A stretch of 64,000 nucleotides of DNA from Terrimonas_A sp051954695 (GCA_051954695.1 JBQCHL010000027.1:31529-95528); one strand, 5' to 3'. Shown: positions 17,973-26,597, counted from the first letter of the stretch. Notes: generated by a model from the sequence alone, not told the origin. A program made the numbers and translations.

Positions 17973-19673
17973 TTATGATTGTTCAACCAGTTCCTGGTGT
18001 AAAGACATTGTTTCTTTTTCAATATTTTTTCCCAATACCAGATAACGATGATACCGTTTTTCATACAATGCCACCTGGTCTGGTTCAGGAAAATATTCAT
18101 TTTCAAAGCCTCTTCCCATAGCTTGCATGGCCAGTTCGACTTTAGGATAAATACCGGCTGCAGTAGCAGCAAACATAGCAGCACCGGCAGCACAAGTTTG
18201 TTCACTGCGATGGATGCGGATAGGCATGTTCATAACATTTGCCATCATCTGCATGATGAAGGGAGACTTTCTTGCCACCCCTCCCATTCCGATCAAACCT
18301 TTCACAGGAATGCCTTCACTGTTGAACCGGTCAACGATCGCCTTCGCACCAAAGCAGGTAGCTTCTGCGATAGCGCGGAATATCTTTGGAGCATCCGTAC
18401 CCAGGCTTAATCCCAGCACAGCACCTTCGAGCAATTGATTGGCATCCGGAGTTCTTCTGCCGTTGAACCAATCGATCGCGATCTCAGCATATTCATCTAC
18501 TGGTAATGCAGCGGCGGCCCTGGAAAGTTCGGGAATAATAGCATTCATGCTTTCCTCCATCAATCTTTGAGCAGTAGCAGCATCAACTATTGTTGATTTT
18601 GCCAGTATTTGTTGCAATGGCCAACTCAATACCTGCCGGAACCATGCATAAGCATCACCAAAAGCGGATTGTCCCGCTTCCATTCCCAACATACCGGGAA
18701 TTACAGAACCTGGTACCTGGCCGCAGATACCACGTACCAGTTGGTCGCCCACTTCTTCTATTGGTGCAACAAGAATATCGCAGGTGGACGTGCCCATTAT
18801 TTTGCTTAAATGATAAGGTTCGATCTGTCCGCCTACGGCACCGATATGAGCATCAAATCCACCAACACCTATTATAACATGGGAAGGCAGGCACAGGCGT
18901 TCAGCCCATTCTTTGGAAATGGTGCCCGCAGGTTCTGCACAGGAATAGGTTTGGGAAAATAAACGGGAGGTAAATCCCTGTAATAAAGGATCGAGGGTTG
19001 TAAAGAATGAATCAGGAGGCAATCCTCCAAACTCTACAGACCATAAGGCTTTGTGACCGGCGGAGCAAACACCGCGGCGCATTTCCTTTACATGCTTTCC
19101 ACCTGTAAGTAAAAAAGGGATCCAGTCACAATGTTCAACAAGGGAATAAGCAGCATTTCTGACTGCAGAATCATCCCTGAGCACGTGTAATAATTTTGCC
19201 CAAAACCATTCCGAAGAATAAACGCCACCAACAAACTGAAGATAATTGGTATCATAGCGGGCAGCATGTGCATTTATTTCCGCGGCTTCTTTTACCGCAG
19301 TATGGTCTTTCCATAAAATGAACATGGCATTTGGGTTATCGCTGAAAGCGGGCAATAAAGCTAAGGGAGTTCCGCTTTCATCCACGATCACAGGCGTGGA
19401 ACCGGTTGTGTCTACAGATATTGCAGCAATATTAGCCGCTACGGCAGGGCCGGCCTGGCGCAAGCAGGAAGTAATGGTCTGTTCCAGGCCTTCTATATAG
19501 TCAAGCGGGTGCTGCCTGAATTGATTCAAACCCGGCTCACAATAAAGCTGGTCTTTCCACCTCGGGTAATAAAAAGTAGAAGTGGCCAGTTCATCTCCAT
19601 TGGAAGTATCTACGAGTATAGTACGAACAGAATCAGTACCATAATCTACTCCTAAAACGTATTGCTTATCCAT
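17973..19673 (-). CDS. araB: Ribulokinase
   Basis: A 566-residue FGGY-family kinase that phosphorylates L-ribulose. The N-terminal ATP-fold motif YVLGVDYGTDSVRTILVD, the AISVDTTGSTPVIVD block, the VGGFDAHIGAVGG segment near 285-297, GTSTCDILVAP, and a C-terminal GLIGMGGVARKSPFIMQMMA with EQTCAAGAAMFAA agree with bacterial AraB. It is the first gene of the operon araB-araD-araA-abf. A promoter with a good -7/-33 pair starts about 20 bases upstream and overlaps a short palindrome. No AraR-type regulator and no arabinose permease were found in the window. Confidence 0.96.
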   Translation of the reverse strand: MDKQYVLGVDYGTDSVRTILVDTSNGDELATSTFYYPRWKDQLYCEPGLNQFRQHPLDYIEGLEQTITSCLRQAGPAVAANIAAISVDTTGSTPVIVDESGTPLALLPAFSDNPNAMFILWKDHTAVKEAAEINAHAARYDTNYLQFVGGVYSSEWFWAKLLHVLRDDSAVRNAAYSLVEHCDWIPFLLTGGKHVKEMRRGVCSAGHKALWSVEFGGLPPDSFFTTLDPLLQGFTSRLFSQTYSCAEPAGTISKEWAERLCLPSHVIIGVGGFDAHIGAVGGQIEPYHLSKIMGTSTCDILVAPIEEVGDQLVRGICGQVPGSVIPGMLGMEAGQSAFGDAYAWFRQVLSWPLQQILAKSTIVDAATAQRLMEESMNAIIPELSRAAAALPVDEYAEIAIDWFNGRRTPDANQLLEGAVLGLSLGTDAPKIFRAIAEATCFGAKAIVDRFNSEGIPVKGLIGMGGVARKSPFIMQMMANVMNMPIRIHRSEQTCAAGAAMFAATAAGIYPKVELAMQAMGRGFENEYFPEPDQVALYEKRYHRYLVLGKNIEKETMSLHQELVEQS

Positions 19674-19693
19674 AAATGCAAGCGATTTCTATC

Positions 19694-19725
19694 CAAATAT
19701 ATTATTAATTGTAGATTTAACAATT
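19694..19725 (-). promoter_or_regulatory. araB promoter with overlapping palindrome
   Basis: Read leftward, TATATTTG (plus-strand 19694-19701) fits the Bacteroidota -7 box TAnnTTTG, and a TTG (19721-19723) lies 19 bases upstream, as expected for the -33 element. The -33 box is embedded in an inverted repeat, AATTGT at 19707-19712 and ACAATT at 19720-19725 with a 7-base spacer. This arrangement would suit a repressor that blocks the araBDA-abf promoter. The repressor is not in the window. Confidence 0.7.
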
Positions 19726-19761
19726 ATTTTTTCGTGATGATTTTTCTCCCTGAAACGACCG

Positions 19762-19805
19762 CTTCCCGTCTTTCTTCCTTACCGGTAAGGAGGAAAGACG
19801 GGAAG
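19762..19805. terminator. Long hairpin, probable terminator after the esterase gene
   Basis: Two 22-base arms (19762-19783 and 19784-19805) meet with no spacer and pair with one G-T mismatch around the palindromic centre TTACCGGTAA. It lies between the stop of the esterase (19850) and the araB promoter. No T run follows on either side, so factor-independent termination is less certain than the structure. Confidence 0.55.
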
Positions 19806-19849
19806 GGAATCCTTTATCCATAAAGCCGTTTAAAGGCTGGGATAGTTAT

Positions 19850-20692
19850 TTATTTTTTAGTGGCTTTGAAAAAGTTATTCATAAACAATAGTTGGTAACC
19901 TATTGCATTGCGCCAGTAAGGCCAGTTATGGGCTCCAGGCCGGGTGATATAGTCGTGGGGAATATTACGCTGAAGAAGTTGCTGATGAAGGTTTTCGTTT
20001 ACCTTAAAAAAGAAATCGTCTGTTCCGCAGTCGATGATCAGGGCAAGGGAATTGGGAGTGAGTAAATGAAGCAGGTTGATCACCGTGTTTTTTTCCCAGT
20101 TATCAGGGCGCTCTGCATATTTACCTAACCGTGCAGCCATGTCCCAACTGTTAGGAAAAGGACGGATATCCACTCCCCCGCTCATGCTGCCTGCTGCACC
20201 AAAAACATCCTGGTGGCGGAAGGCCAGGTATAAAGCGCCGTGGCCACCCATACTGAGACCGGTGATAGCACGTCCTTTCGGGCTTTTGATGGTTTTGTAT
20301 TTGCTGTCTATCCACTCTACCAGTTCTTTTGATACATAGGTTTCGTATTTATAGCGGGGATCTACAGGGCTGTCCCAGTACCAACTGTTATTGCCATCAG
20401 GACAAACTATGATCAATTGGTATTGATCAGCGGCTTTTTCAAATCCTTTGGCGTTTGTTATCCAGTCGGCATAGCCGCCACTGTGGCCATGCAACAGATA
20501 TACTACGGGCAGTTCTTTATCGCTGGCATAGTTATCAGGAGTGATCACAACAGCTTTGATATTCTTTTTCATAGAAGCGCTGTAGGTTTCAACGGTGTCT
20601 ACGATGGCGGCTGTCGCTGATAATTGAAATATGCTAGCAAAAACTGTTAGTATGAAAAACCGTTTTACCCGGTTATTGATCCCTTGCTTCAT
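19850..20692 (-). CDS. Secreted alpha/beta-hydrolase esterase (CE1/esterase-D-like)
   Basis: A 280-residue secreted esterase. The start at about 20692 gives a basic N-terminus and signal peptide (RFFILTVFASIFQLSATAA); a TTG codon 24 bases upstream is the alternative. The hydrolase core shows the oxyanion region PVVYLLHGHSGGYADW, the nucleophile elbow GLSMGGHGALYLAF (serine in GxSxG), an acidic residue in DCGTDDFFF, and the catalytic histidine in RPGAHNWPYWRN. This layout is shared by esterase-D, antigen-85 and CE1 feruloyl or acetylxylan esterases. Its place next to the arabinose operon suggests removal of ester groups such as ferulate from arabinosyl chains, which is inference. A hairpin separates it from araB, so it has its own transcript. 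Confidence 0.85.
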   Translation of the reverse strand: MKQGINNRVKRFFILTVFASIFQLSATAAIVDTVETYSASMKKNIKAVVITPDNYASDKELPVVYLLHGHSGGYADWITNAKGFEKAADQYQLIIVCPDGNNSWYWDSPVDPRYKYETYVSKELVEWIDSKYKTIKSPKGRAITGLSMGGHGALYLAFRHQDVFGAAGSMSGGVDIRPFPNSWDMAARLGKYAERPDNWEKNTVINLLHLLTPNSLALIIDCGTDDFFFKVNENLHQQLLQRNIPHDYITRPGAHNWPYWRNAIGYQLLFMNNFFKATKK

Positions 20693-20810
20693 TATTTGTT
20701 TGATTAGAAATGCCAAGTTATATATTTTTTTGCTGTTGTAAAGGCGTCATATTCGCAAGAAATCGGTGATAAAGCCTTCCATTAATGAGTGGTCTGAAAA
20801 CGATGAGACA

Positions 20811-20851
20811 TTATAAAATAAAGCCCGGAACTTCCGGGCTTTATTTTATAA
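20811..20851 (-). terminator. Terminator of the pyrC-like...gmhA operon
   Basis: Two 20-base perfect arms (20811-20830 and 20832-20851) around a one-base centre, with the GC core AAGCCCGGAA/TTCCGGGCTT and AT-rich flanks. It lies 37 bases beyond the gmhA stop. Read leftward the distal arm supplies a T-rich tail, and the structure is symmetric enough to work in both directions. Confidence 0.85.
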
Positions 20852-20887
20852 TAGTTTTTTTATACAGACACGCGCTTCTTAAACATG

Positions 20888-21463
20888 CTAGCTCCCAAAT
20901 ATCTTCTCCTCCACCAACTGACACACAATATGCCCGGCCAGGATATGACTTTCCTGTATCCTCGGCGTGTCTGTTGATGGCACATTGACCAGTACATCAC
21001 TTACTGCTTTCAGCAGCCCGCCTGTCTTGCCCGTAAATCCAATGGTATGAATCCCTTTTTCCTTAGCTGTTTCAAATGCTTTAATAACGTTCTTTGAATT
21101 TCCTGAAGTAGACAAACCGATCAATACATCACCGGCCTGCCCGATGCCATCGATCAACCTGGAATAGATCAGATCAAAGCTATAATCGTTTCCTACTGCT
21201 GTAAGATAAGAGGTATTGCAATGAAGCGCTTCTGCGGGAAGGGCCTTCCTGTCGGTATAAAAACGCCCGGAGAATTCTGCAGCAAGATGCTGGGCATCGG
21301 CGGCACTGCCACCATTGCCGCAGAAATATACACGCCTGCCCTGCCTGAATGTATTGGTGATCAGCTCAACCGACTGGGCAATGCTCCGGAGTAAGGCTTC
21401 ATCATTAAGCAATTGCTGCTTTACATCGATCGAGGCCTGAATAAGACTTTTTATTTTATCCAT
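20888..21463 (-). CDS. gmhA: Phosphoheptose isomerase / SIS-domain protein
   Basis: A 191-residue cytoplasmic isomerase that converts sedoheptulose 7-phosphate to D-glycero-D-manno-heptose 7-phosphate. It has the family's usual length and blocks: VYFCGNGGSAADAQHLAAEF near residues 46-65, the sugar-phosphate loop LSTSGNSKNVIKAFETA near 118, and the C-terminal RIQESHILAGHIVCQLVEE, which carries the catalytic histidine. It follows the HddA-like kinase gene with one base between stop and start, so the two steps of heptose activation are coupled. GmhB and a nucleotidyltransferase are not in the window and must be elsewhere. Confidence 0.94.
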   Translation of the reverse strand: MDKIKSLIQASIDVKQQLLNDEALLRSIAQSVELITNTFRQGRRVYFCGNGGSAADAQHLAAEFSGRFYTDRKALPAEALHCNTSYLTAVGNDYSFDLIYSRLIDGIGQAGDVLIGLSTSGNSKNVIKAFETAKEKGIHTIGFTGKTGGLLKAVSDVLVNVPSTDTPRIQESHILAGHIVCQLVEEKIFGS

Positions 21464-21464
21464 A

Positions 21465-22487
21465 TCAAATAGTCCATGTTTTTAATCCGTGTTTCACAAA
21501 CTGGTAGTTGCGGTGCTTGCCGCCAAATCTTTCCAGTTCCTTTATCACTTTATATTTGGTATTGCCAGGGCAATAAAAGATCATGAAGCCGCCACCGCCT
21601 GCACCGGATATTTTACCACCCGTTGCACCTGCCTCACGGGCCGTTCTATAAATATCTTCCATCAATGGGTTGCTGATGCCTTCTGCCATTTGCTTTTTTT
21701 GCTGGAACCCGAAATCAAGTATCTCTCCTATCTGCGCCAATCTGCCTTTCAATAAAGCCTCCTTCATCTGCTGGGCCTGTTCTTTCAGTTGATGCATGGC
21801 ATCAATGGAACTGCCTTTCTTTTCTTCCACATTCTTGCTTTGCTTCTTGATGATCTCTGCTGATTCGCGGCTGGTGGAAGTATAATATAAAAGCAAATTA
21901 TTTTCCAGTTCAAACAAATACTCCTGCCTTATCCGTAAAGGATTCACAATAACCTTATCACCTCCATAAAACTCCATGTAATTAACACCACCGAACGTAG
22001 CTGCATACTGGTCTTGCTTTCCTCCGGCGAGTTTCAGATCATTCCGCTCTATTTCATATGCATAATGTGCCATATCGTATTCACCCAATGGCAAGCGGAG
22101 CATCTCAGTGAAAGCACCGATAATAGCCACCACGAGAGTAGATGATGTACCCAGCCCTGAACCGGCTGGTGCATCCACAAAAGTGGAAAGTCTGAATCCC
22201 TTCTCTCCTATTCCATAATCCTTTTGTATCCGGTTGTATACACCTTTCAGCAAATCGAGTTTACCATTGATGGGCAATGATGGCATGCAGTCATATACTT
22301 CTTCTTCATCGCGGTCAATGGCCTGCAGAATGATCTTTTTTTCATCCAGCAATTCAATAGTAGCATTGGCGTATAGGGAAAGCGTAGCGTTGAGGATAGC
22401 GCCTCCATGAAGATCGCTGTAAGGACTTACATCCGTGCCACCACCCGCCAGGCCGATTCGTAAAGGCGCTTTGCTTCTATAGATCAT
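21465..22487 (-). CDS. hddA: D-glycero-D-manno-heptose-7-phosphate kinase-like GHMP kinase
   Basis: A 340-residue GHMP-family kinase. Motif 1 is APLRIGLAGGGTDVSPYSD at residues 7-25, the ATP loop is DAPAGSGLGTSSTLVVAIIG near 108-127, and motif 3 is GGKISGAGGGGFMIFY near 295. Together with the directly following gmhA this matches the GDP-heptose route, in which the kinase makes heptose 1,7-bisphosphate. The same fold is used by fucokinase-like and galactokinase enzymes, but the GLAGGGTD-S-PY variant and the gmhA partner favour HddA. It is 53 bases from the GT4 gene upstream and is part of the same leftward operon. Confidence 0.9.
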   Translation of the reverse strand: MIYRSKAPLRIGLAGGGTDVSPYSDLHGGAILNATLSLYANATIELLDEKKIILQAIDRDEEEVYDCMPSLPINGKLDLLKGVYNRIQKDYGIGEKGFRLSTFVDAPAGSGLGTSSTLVVAIIGAFTEMLRLPLGEYDMAHYAYEIERNDLKLAGGKQDQYAATFGGVNYMEFYGGDKVIVNPLRIRQEYLFELENNLLLYYTSTSRESAEIIKKQSKNVEEKKGSSIDAMHQLKEQAQQMKEALLKGRLAQIGEILDFGFQQKKQMAEGISNPLMEDIYRTAREAGATGGKISGAGGGGFMIFYCPGNTKYKVIKELERFGGKHRNYQFVKHGLKTWTI

Positions 22488-22540
22488 GGGTCTGTCTCCA
22501 GTTATTTGGGTTAGATCAATTCAAAAAACAGGACATTTTC

Positions 22541-23674
22541 TTAGTCAGCGCTTCCGGCAAGCTTAAAAATAACAGCCGTCAGATTGGCCCAACTGTATTT
22601 CTGTTTTTCATTGCGAAGATGAGGAATAAAATAGTCTTCTCCTAATTGGTAGAAACGCAGAATGCCCTGGGCTATTGAACCGGGATCGGGTTCCACTACC
22701 AGCCCGGCTTTTTCGTTGGGCACCAGCCTGGGCAGCCCTCCCACATTGGTCACCACCATCGGCTTTTCAAAATGATAGGCCAGCGGGGTAACACCGCTTT
22801 GCGTAGCATTGCGGTAAGGTTGTATCACCGCGTCTGCGGCACAGAGATAATATTGCACTTCGCTGTCAGGAATAAAATTGGTTCTAAGGATCAGTTGCTG
22901 TTCAATGCCCAGCTTTGCAATCAATTCCTGGTAAGGCTTTTCATCTTCATAAAACTCACCTGCTACCAGCAATTGTATACCTGCCGCTTTGATGTCTTTA
23001 TCAGCCATTGCTTCCAATAACAAATCCAATCCTTTGTATTTCCGGATAAAGCCGAAGAATAATATGAGCTTTCCAGTAACAGGCAATCCCAGTTTTTCCC
23101 TTGCTGCTGGCCGGGAAATGATCGGCCCGAAATTATCATACAGCGGATGCTCCACCAGTTGTGCAGGTTTGGTCCTTTCAAACCGCCGGAGGTCTTGCAT
23201 CACTTTTTCGCTCATTGTAATAAAAGCATCACAGCTTTTCAGAAAGTAACGGGTGAATGGTGTATCACCAGGTCGCTTTTCGTGCGGGATCACATTATCG
23301 GCAATGCAAACAATACGAGTGTGACCATTCTTTCTTACACGGCGCAAAATGGTACCCAGGGCTGGCCCCATGAGAGGAAGCCAATAACGCACTACAATGA
23401 TATCGGGCTTTAATTTCTTTAATTGCCTTCCTACTTTCAGCCAGTTAAGCGGATTCACAGAATTAATAGCTGAATGAATGGAGAGTCCGGCCGGTGCTGG
23501 CTCATCACTATATTGCGTAGTACCGGGGAAAAGGAATTCGGGGTATTGCAGCGAGAAGGAATAGATAGAGCAATCATGTCCCTGATGGTTGAACTCTTTC
23601 GCCAGCCGCTGATTGAATGTGGCCAATCCGCCACGCAACGGGTGCGCAGGCCCTATGATCACGATCTTCGACAT
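22541..23674 (-). CDS. GT4 family glycosyltransferase
   Basis: A 377-residue GT-B fold glycosyltransferase acting on the cytoplasmic side of the membrane. The ATG at 23674 overlaps the stop of the GT2 gene (TGATG). The N-terminal domain has GPAHPLRGGLATFNQRLAKE, typical for the acceptor side; the C-terminal domain has the GT4 pattern LILFFGFIRKYKGLDLLLEA, VAGEFYEDEKPYQELI, and the donor-binding VIQPYRNATQSGVTPLAYHF with a VTNVGGLPRLVPNEKAGLVV segment. The sugar donor cannot be read from sequence. Its neighbours, which make an activated heptose and another glycosyltransferase, suggest assembly of a heptose-containing surface glycan. Confidence 0.9.
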   Translation of the reverse strand: MSKIVIIGPAHPLRGGLATFNQRLAKEFNHQGHDCSIYSFSLQYPEFLFPGTTQYSDEPAPAGLSIHSAINSVNPLNWLKVGRQLKKLKPDIIVVRYWLPLMGPALGTILRRVRKNGHTRIVCIADNVIPHEKRPGDTPFTRYFLKSCDAFITMSEKVMQDLRRFERTKPAQLVEHPLYDNFGPIISRPAAREKLGLPVTGKLILFFGFIRKYKGLDLLLEAMADKDIKAAGIQLLVAGEFYEDEKPYQELIAKLGIEQQLILRTNFIPDSEVQYYLCAADAVIQPYRNATQSGVTPLAYHFEKPMVVTNVGGLPRLVPNEKAGLVVEPDPGSIAQGILRFYQLGEDYFIPHLRNEKQKYSWANLTAVIFKLAGSAD

Positions 23675-24615
23675 CACAAACCTGCTTTTGTTTCGATCAG
23701 GTAATTGTTCCTGCCTGCAGAATTACGGGAGATCAGTTCACCCAAAAATCCGGCAAGGAATAATTGCACACCGATGATCACTGATGCAATGGCAAGATAG
23801 AATCCTGGTCTGTTTGTAAGCGGATAATTATAATCCACCAGTTTGGAAATAAATAAATAGATGGAGAAACCGGTTCCTATCAGGAAAAAGATAGTACCCC
23901 AGAACCCAAAGAAATGCATCGGGCGCTTACCGAATTTCCCTATGAAAAAGATAGACAGCAGATCAAGAAATCCGTTCACAAACCGGTTCCACCCAAACTT
24001 GCTGACGCCATATTTCCGGGGGCGGTGTTCCACCACTTTCTCACCGATCTTTCGGAAGCCGGCCCATTTTGCCAGCACTGGCACATAGCGGTGCATTTCA
24101 CCATACACCTCAATGCTCTTCACCACTTTCTTTTTATATGATTTGAGTCCGCAGTTGAAATCGTGCAACTGTATTTTGCTCATTTGCCGGGCAGCAGCAT
24201 TGAACAATTTGCTGGGAAGATTTTTGGTCAGTTTATTATCGTAACGTTTCTTTTTCCATCCGCTGATCAGGTCGTAATTGTCTTCAACGATCAGGCGACG
24301 GAGTTCGGGTATCTCATCAGGACTATCCTGCAGATCGGCATCCATGGTAATGATCACATCTCCCTGAGCTGCTTTAAAACCTTCATTGAGGCCGGCAGAC
24401 TTACCATAATTGCGCTGGAATTTTATGCCTTTGACATTATGGTTCTTCTCCCGCAACTGTTCTATTACATTCCAGGAATCGTCGGTGCTTCCATCGTCTA
24501 CAAAGATCACTTCGTAGGAATATTGGTTTTCCTGCATAACCTTTTCTATCCAGGCCGTCAGTTCCGGCAGGGACTCTTCTTCATTCAGCAGGGGAATAAC
24601 CACGGATATATCCAT
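23674..24615 (-). CDS. GT2 family polyprenyl-phosphate glycosyltransferase-like protein
   Basis: A 313-residue membrane glycosyltransferase. The catalytic domain has VVIPLLNEEESLPELTAWIE, the nucleotide-binding VIFVDDGSTDDSW near 38-50, FQRNYGKSAGLNEGF and the DxD-like ITMDADLQDSPDEIPEL near 90-105. Two hydrophobic spans at about 232-255 and 270-295 close the protein, the layout of DPM1/ArnC/GtrB enzymes that charge a lipid carrier. It sits three bases after the DUF4199 gene and overlaps the GT4 start. It could load undecaprenyl phosphate with a sugar for the same surface glycan as its neighbours. Confidence 0.9.
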   Translation of the reverse strand: MDISVVIPLLNEEESLPELTAWIEKVMQENQYSYEVIFVDDGSTDDSWNVIEQLREKNHNVKGIKFQRNYGKSAGLNEGFKAAQGDVIITMDADLQDSPDEIPELRRLIVEDNYDLISGWKKKRYDNKLTKNLPSKLFNAAARQMSKIQLHDFNCGLKSYKKKVVKSIEVYGEMHRYVPVLAKWAGFRKIGEKVVEHRPRKYGVSKFGWNRFVNGFLDLLSIFFIGKFGKRPMHFFGFWGTIFFLIGTGFSIYLFISKLVDYNYPLTNRPGFYLAIASVIIGVQLFLAGFLGELISRNSAGRNNYLIETKAGL

Positions 24616-24618
24616 GTC

Positions 24619-25113
24619 CTATTGTCTTCTTATTAATAAAATACCGGCACCGGCTGCAGTAAAAATAGTGCCCATCACCAAATATCCGAAAATTGCCATG
24701 GAAACATGTCCGGTAGCATACTGTTTTTTAGATTCTGCCACTTTCTCTTCTATTTCCGCCGGCGTTCTGTCCTTTTCATTCTTCAAAAGATATTCTTTGT
24801 AAGCGACAGCGGCTTCTTCTGCCAATTCAGGATGCACTTTAATGAAGATCGCAGTAAAGCTCACCATGATCAGCGCAACAACCACAAAACAACGGAATCC
24901 CTGTGCAAAAATATCTCCGAACTTGCCGGTATACGATTCCGACCGGGAATAGGCAAATAAGGTCCAGAATATCCCACCAGCATACAACGCATAATTAACG
25001 AGGTGAAGATTGGATTCTGCTGTTTTCTTAGTAAAATACATGATCAACGCAAATGAAAGCATGGCAACGCCAGTAATCAGACCTTTTACCAGTGGGGTGA
25101 TTTTTTTACTCAT
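24619..25113 (-). CDS. DUF4199 domain-containing membrane protein
   Basis: A 164-residue membrane protein of the DUF4199 group, common in Bacteroidota and of unknown function. Four hydrophobic segments are seen: LITGVAMLSFALIMYF, LVNYALYAGGIFWTLFAYS, CFVVVALIMVSFTAIFI and the C-terminal GYLVMGTIFTAAGAGILLI. Between the third and fourth lies a charged helix, KEYLLKNEKDRTPAEIEEK. It lies 9 bases after the dihydroorotase-like gene and 3 before the GT2 gene. Genes of this group often precede a GT2 and follow a dihydroorotase-like gene in Bacteroidota, which I recall as a common arrangement but cannot check here. Confidence 0.85.
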   Translation of the reverse strand: MSKKITPLVKGLITGVAMLSFALIMYFTKKTAESNLHLVNYALYAGGIFWTLFAYSRSESYTGKFGDIFAQGFRCFVVVALIMVSFTAIFIKVHPELAEEAAVAYKEYLLKNEKDRTPAEIEEKVAESKKQYATGHVSMAIFGYLVMGTIFTAAGAGILLIRRQ

Positions 25114-25122
25114 TGGATTTAA

Positions 25123-26385
25123 TTATTGGAGAACCACTCCTCCTTTATGTACAATACCGATCACTTTTCCTGTAAGCTCCTTTCCGATGAACGGTGTATT
25201 TTTTGATTTTGAACGGATATCCTTTTCTGAGACGGCCCATTTTTTGGAAGGATCGAACAGGGATAATGAAGCAGCCTGTCCTTCCTGTATGCTTATTGCA
25301 GGCAGGCCAAATATTTTGCGTGGATTGATCGAAAGCAGTTCAACCCATTTTGCAGGGTTTACTTCCGGCATTGCTGTATTCAATACTGCATAGGCAGTTT
25401 CAAGACTGATCATTCCATTCTTTGCATATTCAAACTCCAGCACTTTGCTATCGTATTCATGAGGCAGGTGGTGCGAAGCGATACAATCAATGATACCGTC
25501 GGTGATGCCTTTGCGCAGCGATTCCCTGTCGGCTGCAGAACGCAGCACAGGATTCACTTTTAGGTTAGTATCGTACCCTTTCAGCTCCTCATCGGTAAAG
25601 AAAAGGTGATAAGGCGTAACAGAACAGGTTATATCTATACCATCCTTTTTCCCTTCCCGGATATGCGCTACCGAAGAAGCGGCGCTGATACCGGTAAGAT
25701 GAAGCCGTGAGCCAGCATATGCAGTGAGTTGAATATCGCGGGAAACGATCAGTTCCTCAGCCAGCTCCGGTTTGCCTGGCAAACCGAGCCGGGTGGAAAC
25801 AATGCCTTCGTGCATCAGTCCATGCGGGTTGATGCTTTTATCATCCGGCACCTGTACCAGTAAACCGCCAAATGCCTTTACATATTGCAAAGCTTTTACC
25901 AGCAGTCCGGCCGATTGAACGGAGTTGGTACCATCACTGAATGCCAGGGCACCGCTGTTTTTCATATCATACATTTCAGCCAGTTCCTTTCCTTCCGTGT
26001 TGCGCGTGATGGCGCCGATAGGATGAACCGACACCGGAAGAGCCCGGCTTTTCTGCACGATATATTCTACGTTGGCTTTATTGTGAATACAGGGATTTGT
26101 ATTAGGAATAACCAGAATATCAGTGAACCCGCCGGCAGCGGCAGCGGCTGCTCCGGATTCGAGAGTTTCCTTGAACTCATAACCGGGATCTCCGAAATTA
26201 GCAAACACATCCATCCATCCTGGCGAAACGTGTATGCCTGGCTGGTCAATCACTTTATCAGCCTGTTCAGTAAGGTTTTTACCGATGGCTTTGATGATTC
26301 CGTCTGCAATAAAAATATCAGCTGTTTGTCCGTTGAAAGGTGAAGCCGGGTCCGTTATCCGGGCTTGTTTAATGATGATTTTCAT
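25123..26385 (-). CDS. Dihydroorotase-like amidohydrolase lacking metal ligands (PyrC-type)
   Basis: A 420-residue protein with the fold and length of class-I dihydroorotases, which close the ring of carbamoyl-aspartate in pyrimidine synthesis. Family blocks are well kept: PGYEFKETLESGAAAAAAGG, VIPNTNP near 93, GLPGKPELAEELIVSRDIQL, and YDTNLKVNPVLRS. The active site is not. The HxH of strand 1 is F61-A-N63 within MDVFANFGDPG, the second-histidine position of the HLxxH-like block is G232 (LHLTGIS), and the catalytic aspartate of the usual ATDHAPH is H305 in ASHHLPH. I infer that it is not a working dihydroorotase, as with the PyrC-prime subunits known from other bacteria. It is the first gene of the glycan operon. 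Confidence 0.85.
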   Translation of the reverse strand: MKIIIKQARITDPASPFNGQTADIFIADGIIKAIGKNLTEQADKVIDQPGIHVSPGWMDVFANFGDPGYEFKETLESGAAAAAAGGFTDILVIPNTNPCIHNKANVEYIVQKSRALPVSVHPIGAITRNTEGKELAEMYDMKNSGALAFSDGTNSVQSAGLLVKALQYVKAFGGLLVQVPDDKSINPHGLMHEGIVSTRLGLPGKPELAEELIVSRDIQLTAYAGSRLHLTGISAASSVAHIREGKKDGIDITCSVTPYHLFFTDEELKGYDTNLKVNPVLRSAADRESLRKGITDGIIDCIASHHLPHEYDSKVLEFEYAKNGMISLETAYAVLNTAMPEVNPAKWVELLSINPRKIFGLPAISIQEGQAASLSLFDPSKKWAVSEKDIRSKSKNTPFIGKELTGKVIGIVHKGGVVLQ

Positions 26386-26437
26386 TAAGGTGCGAAGATA
26401 AAGGTTGTTTTTGGTTCGGAAAAATGGTAAAAAACCT

Positions 26438-26445
26438 TACTTTTG
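26438..26445 (+). promoter_or_regulatory. Probable -7 promoter box for tRNA-Pro
   Basis: TACTTTTG matches TAnnTTTG and lies 75 bases before the tRNA. A TTG at 26411-26413 is 24 bases upstream, slightly farther than usual for a -33 box. Confidence 0.5.
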
Positions 26446-26519
26446 CAACCCGCTGGTTTTCGAGCAGTCAAAATGCGAAATTGATCAGTGGATTCCCCAA
26501 CGGGAATACCGGTTTTGTT

Positions 26520-26593
26520 CGGGACGTAGCGCAGCCCGGTAGCGCACTTGCATGGGGTGCAAGGGGTCGCTAGTTCGAATCTAGTCGTCCCGA
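26520..26593 (+). tRNA. tRNA-Pro (anticodon GGG)
   Basis: A complete cloverleaf can be drawn. The acceptor stem is CGGGACG with CGTCCCG (26520-26526 and 26586-26592) and discriminator A at 26593. The D arm has GCGC-AGCCCGGTA-GCGC, the anticodon stem CTTGC/GCAAG encloses ATGGGGT with anticodon GGG, and the T loop is TTCGAAT. The C1-G72 pair is typical of proline tRNA. CCA is not encoded. Confidence 0.95.
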
Positions 26594-26597
26594 CTCC

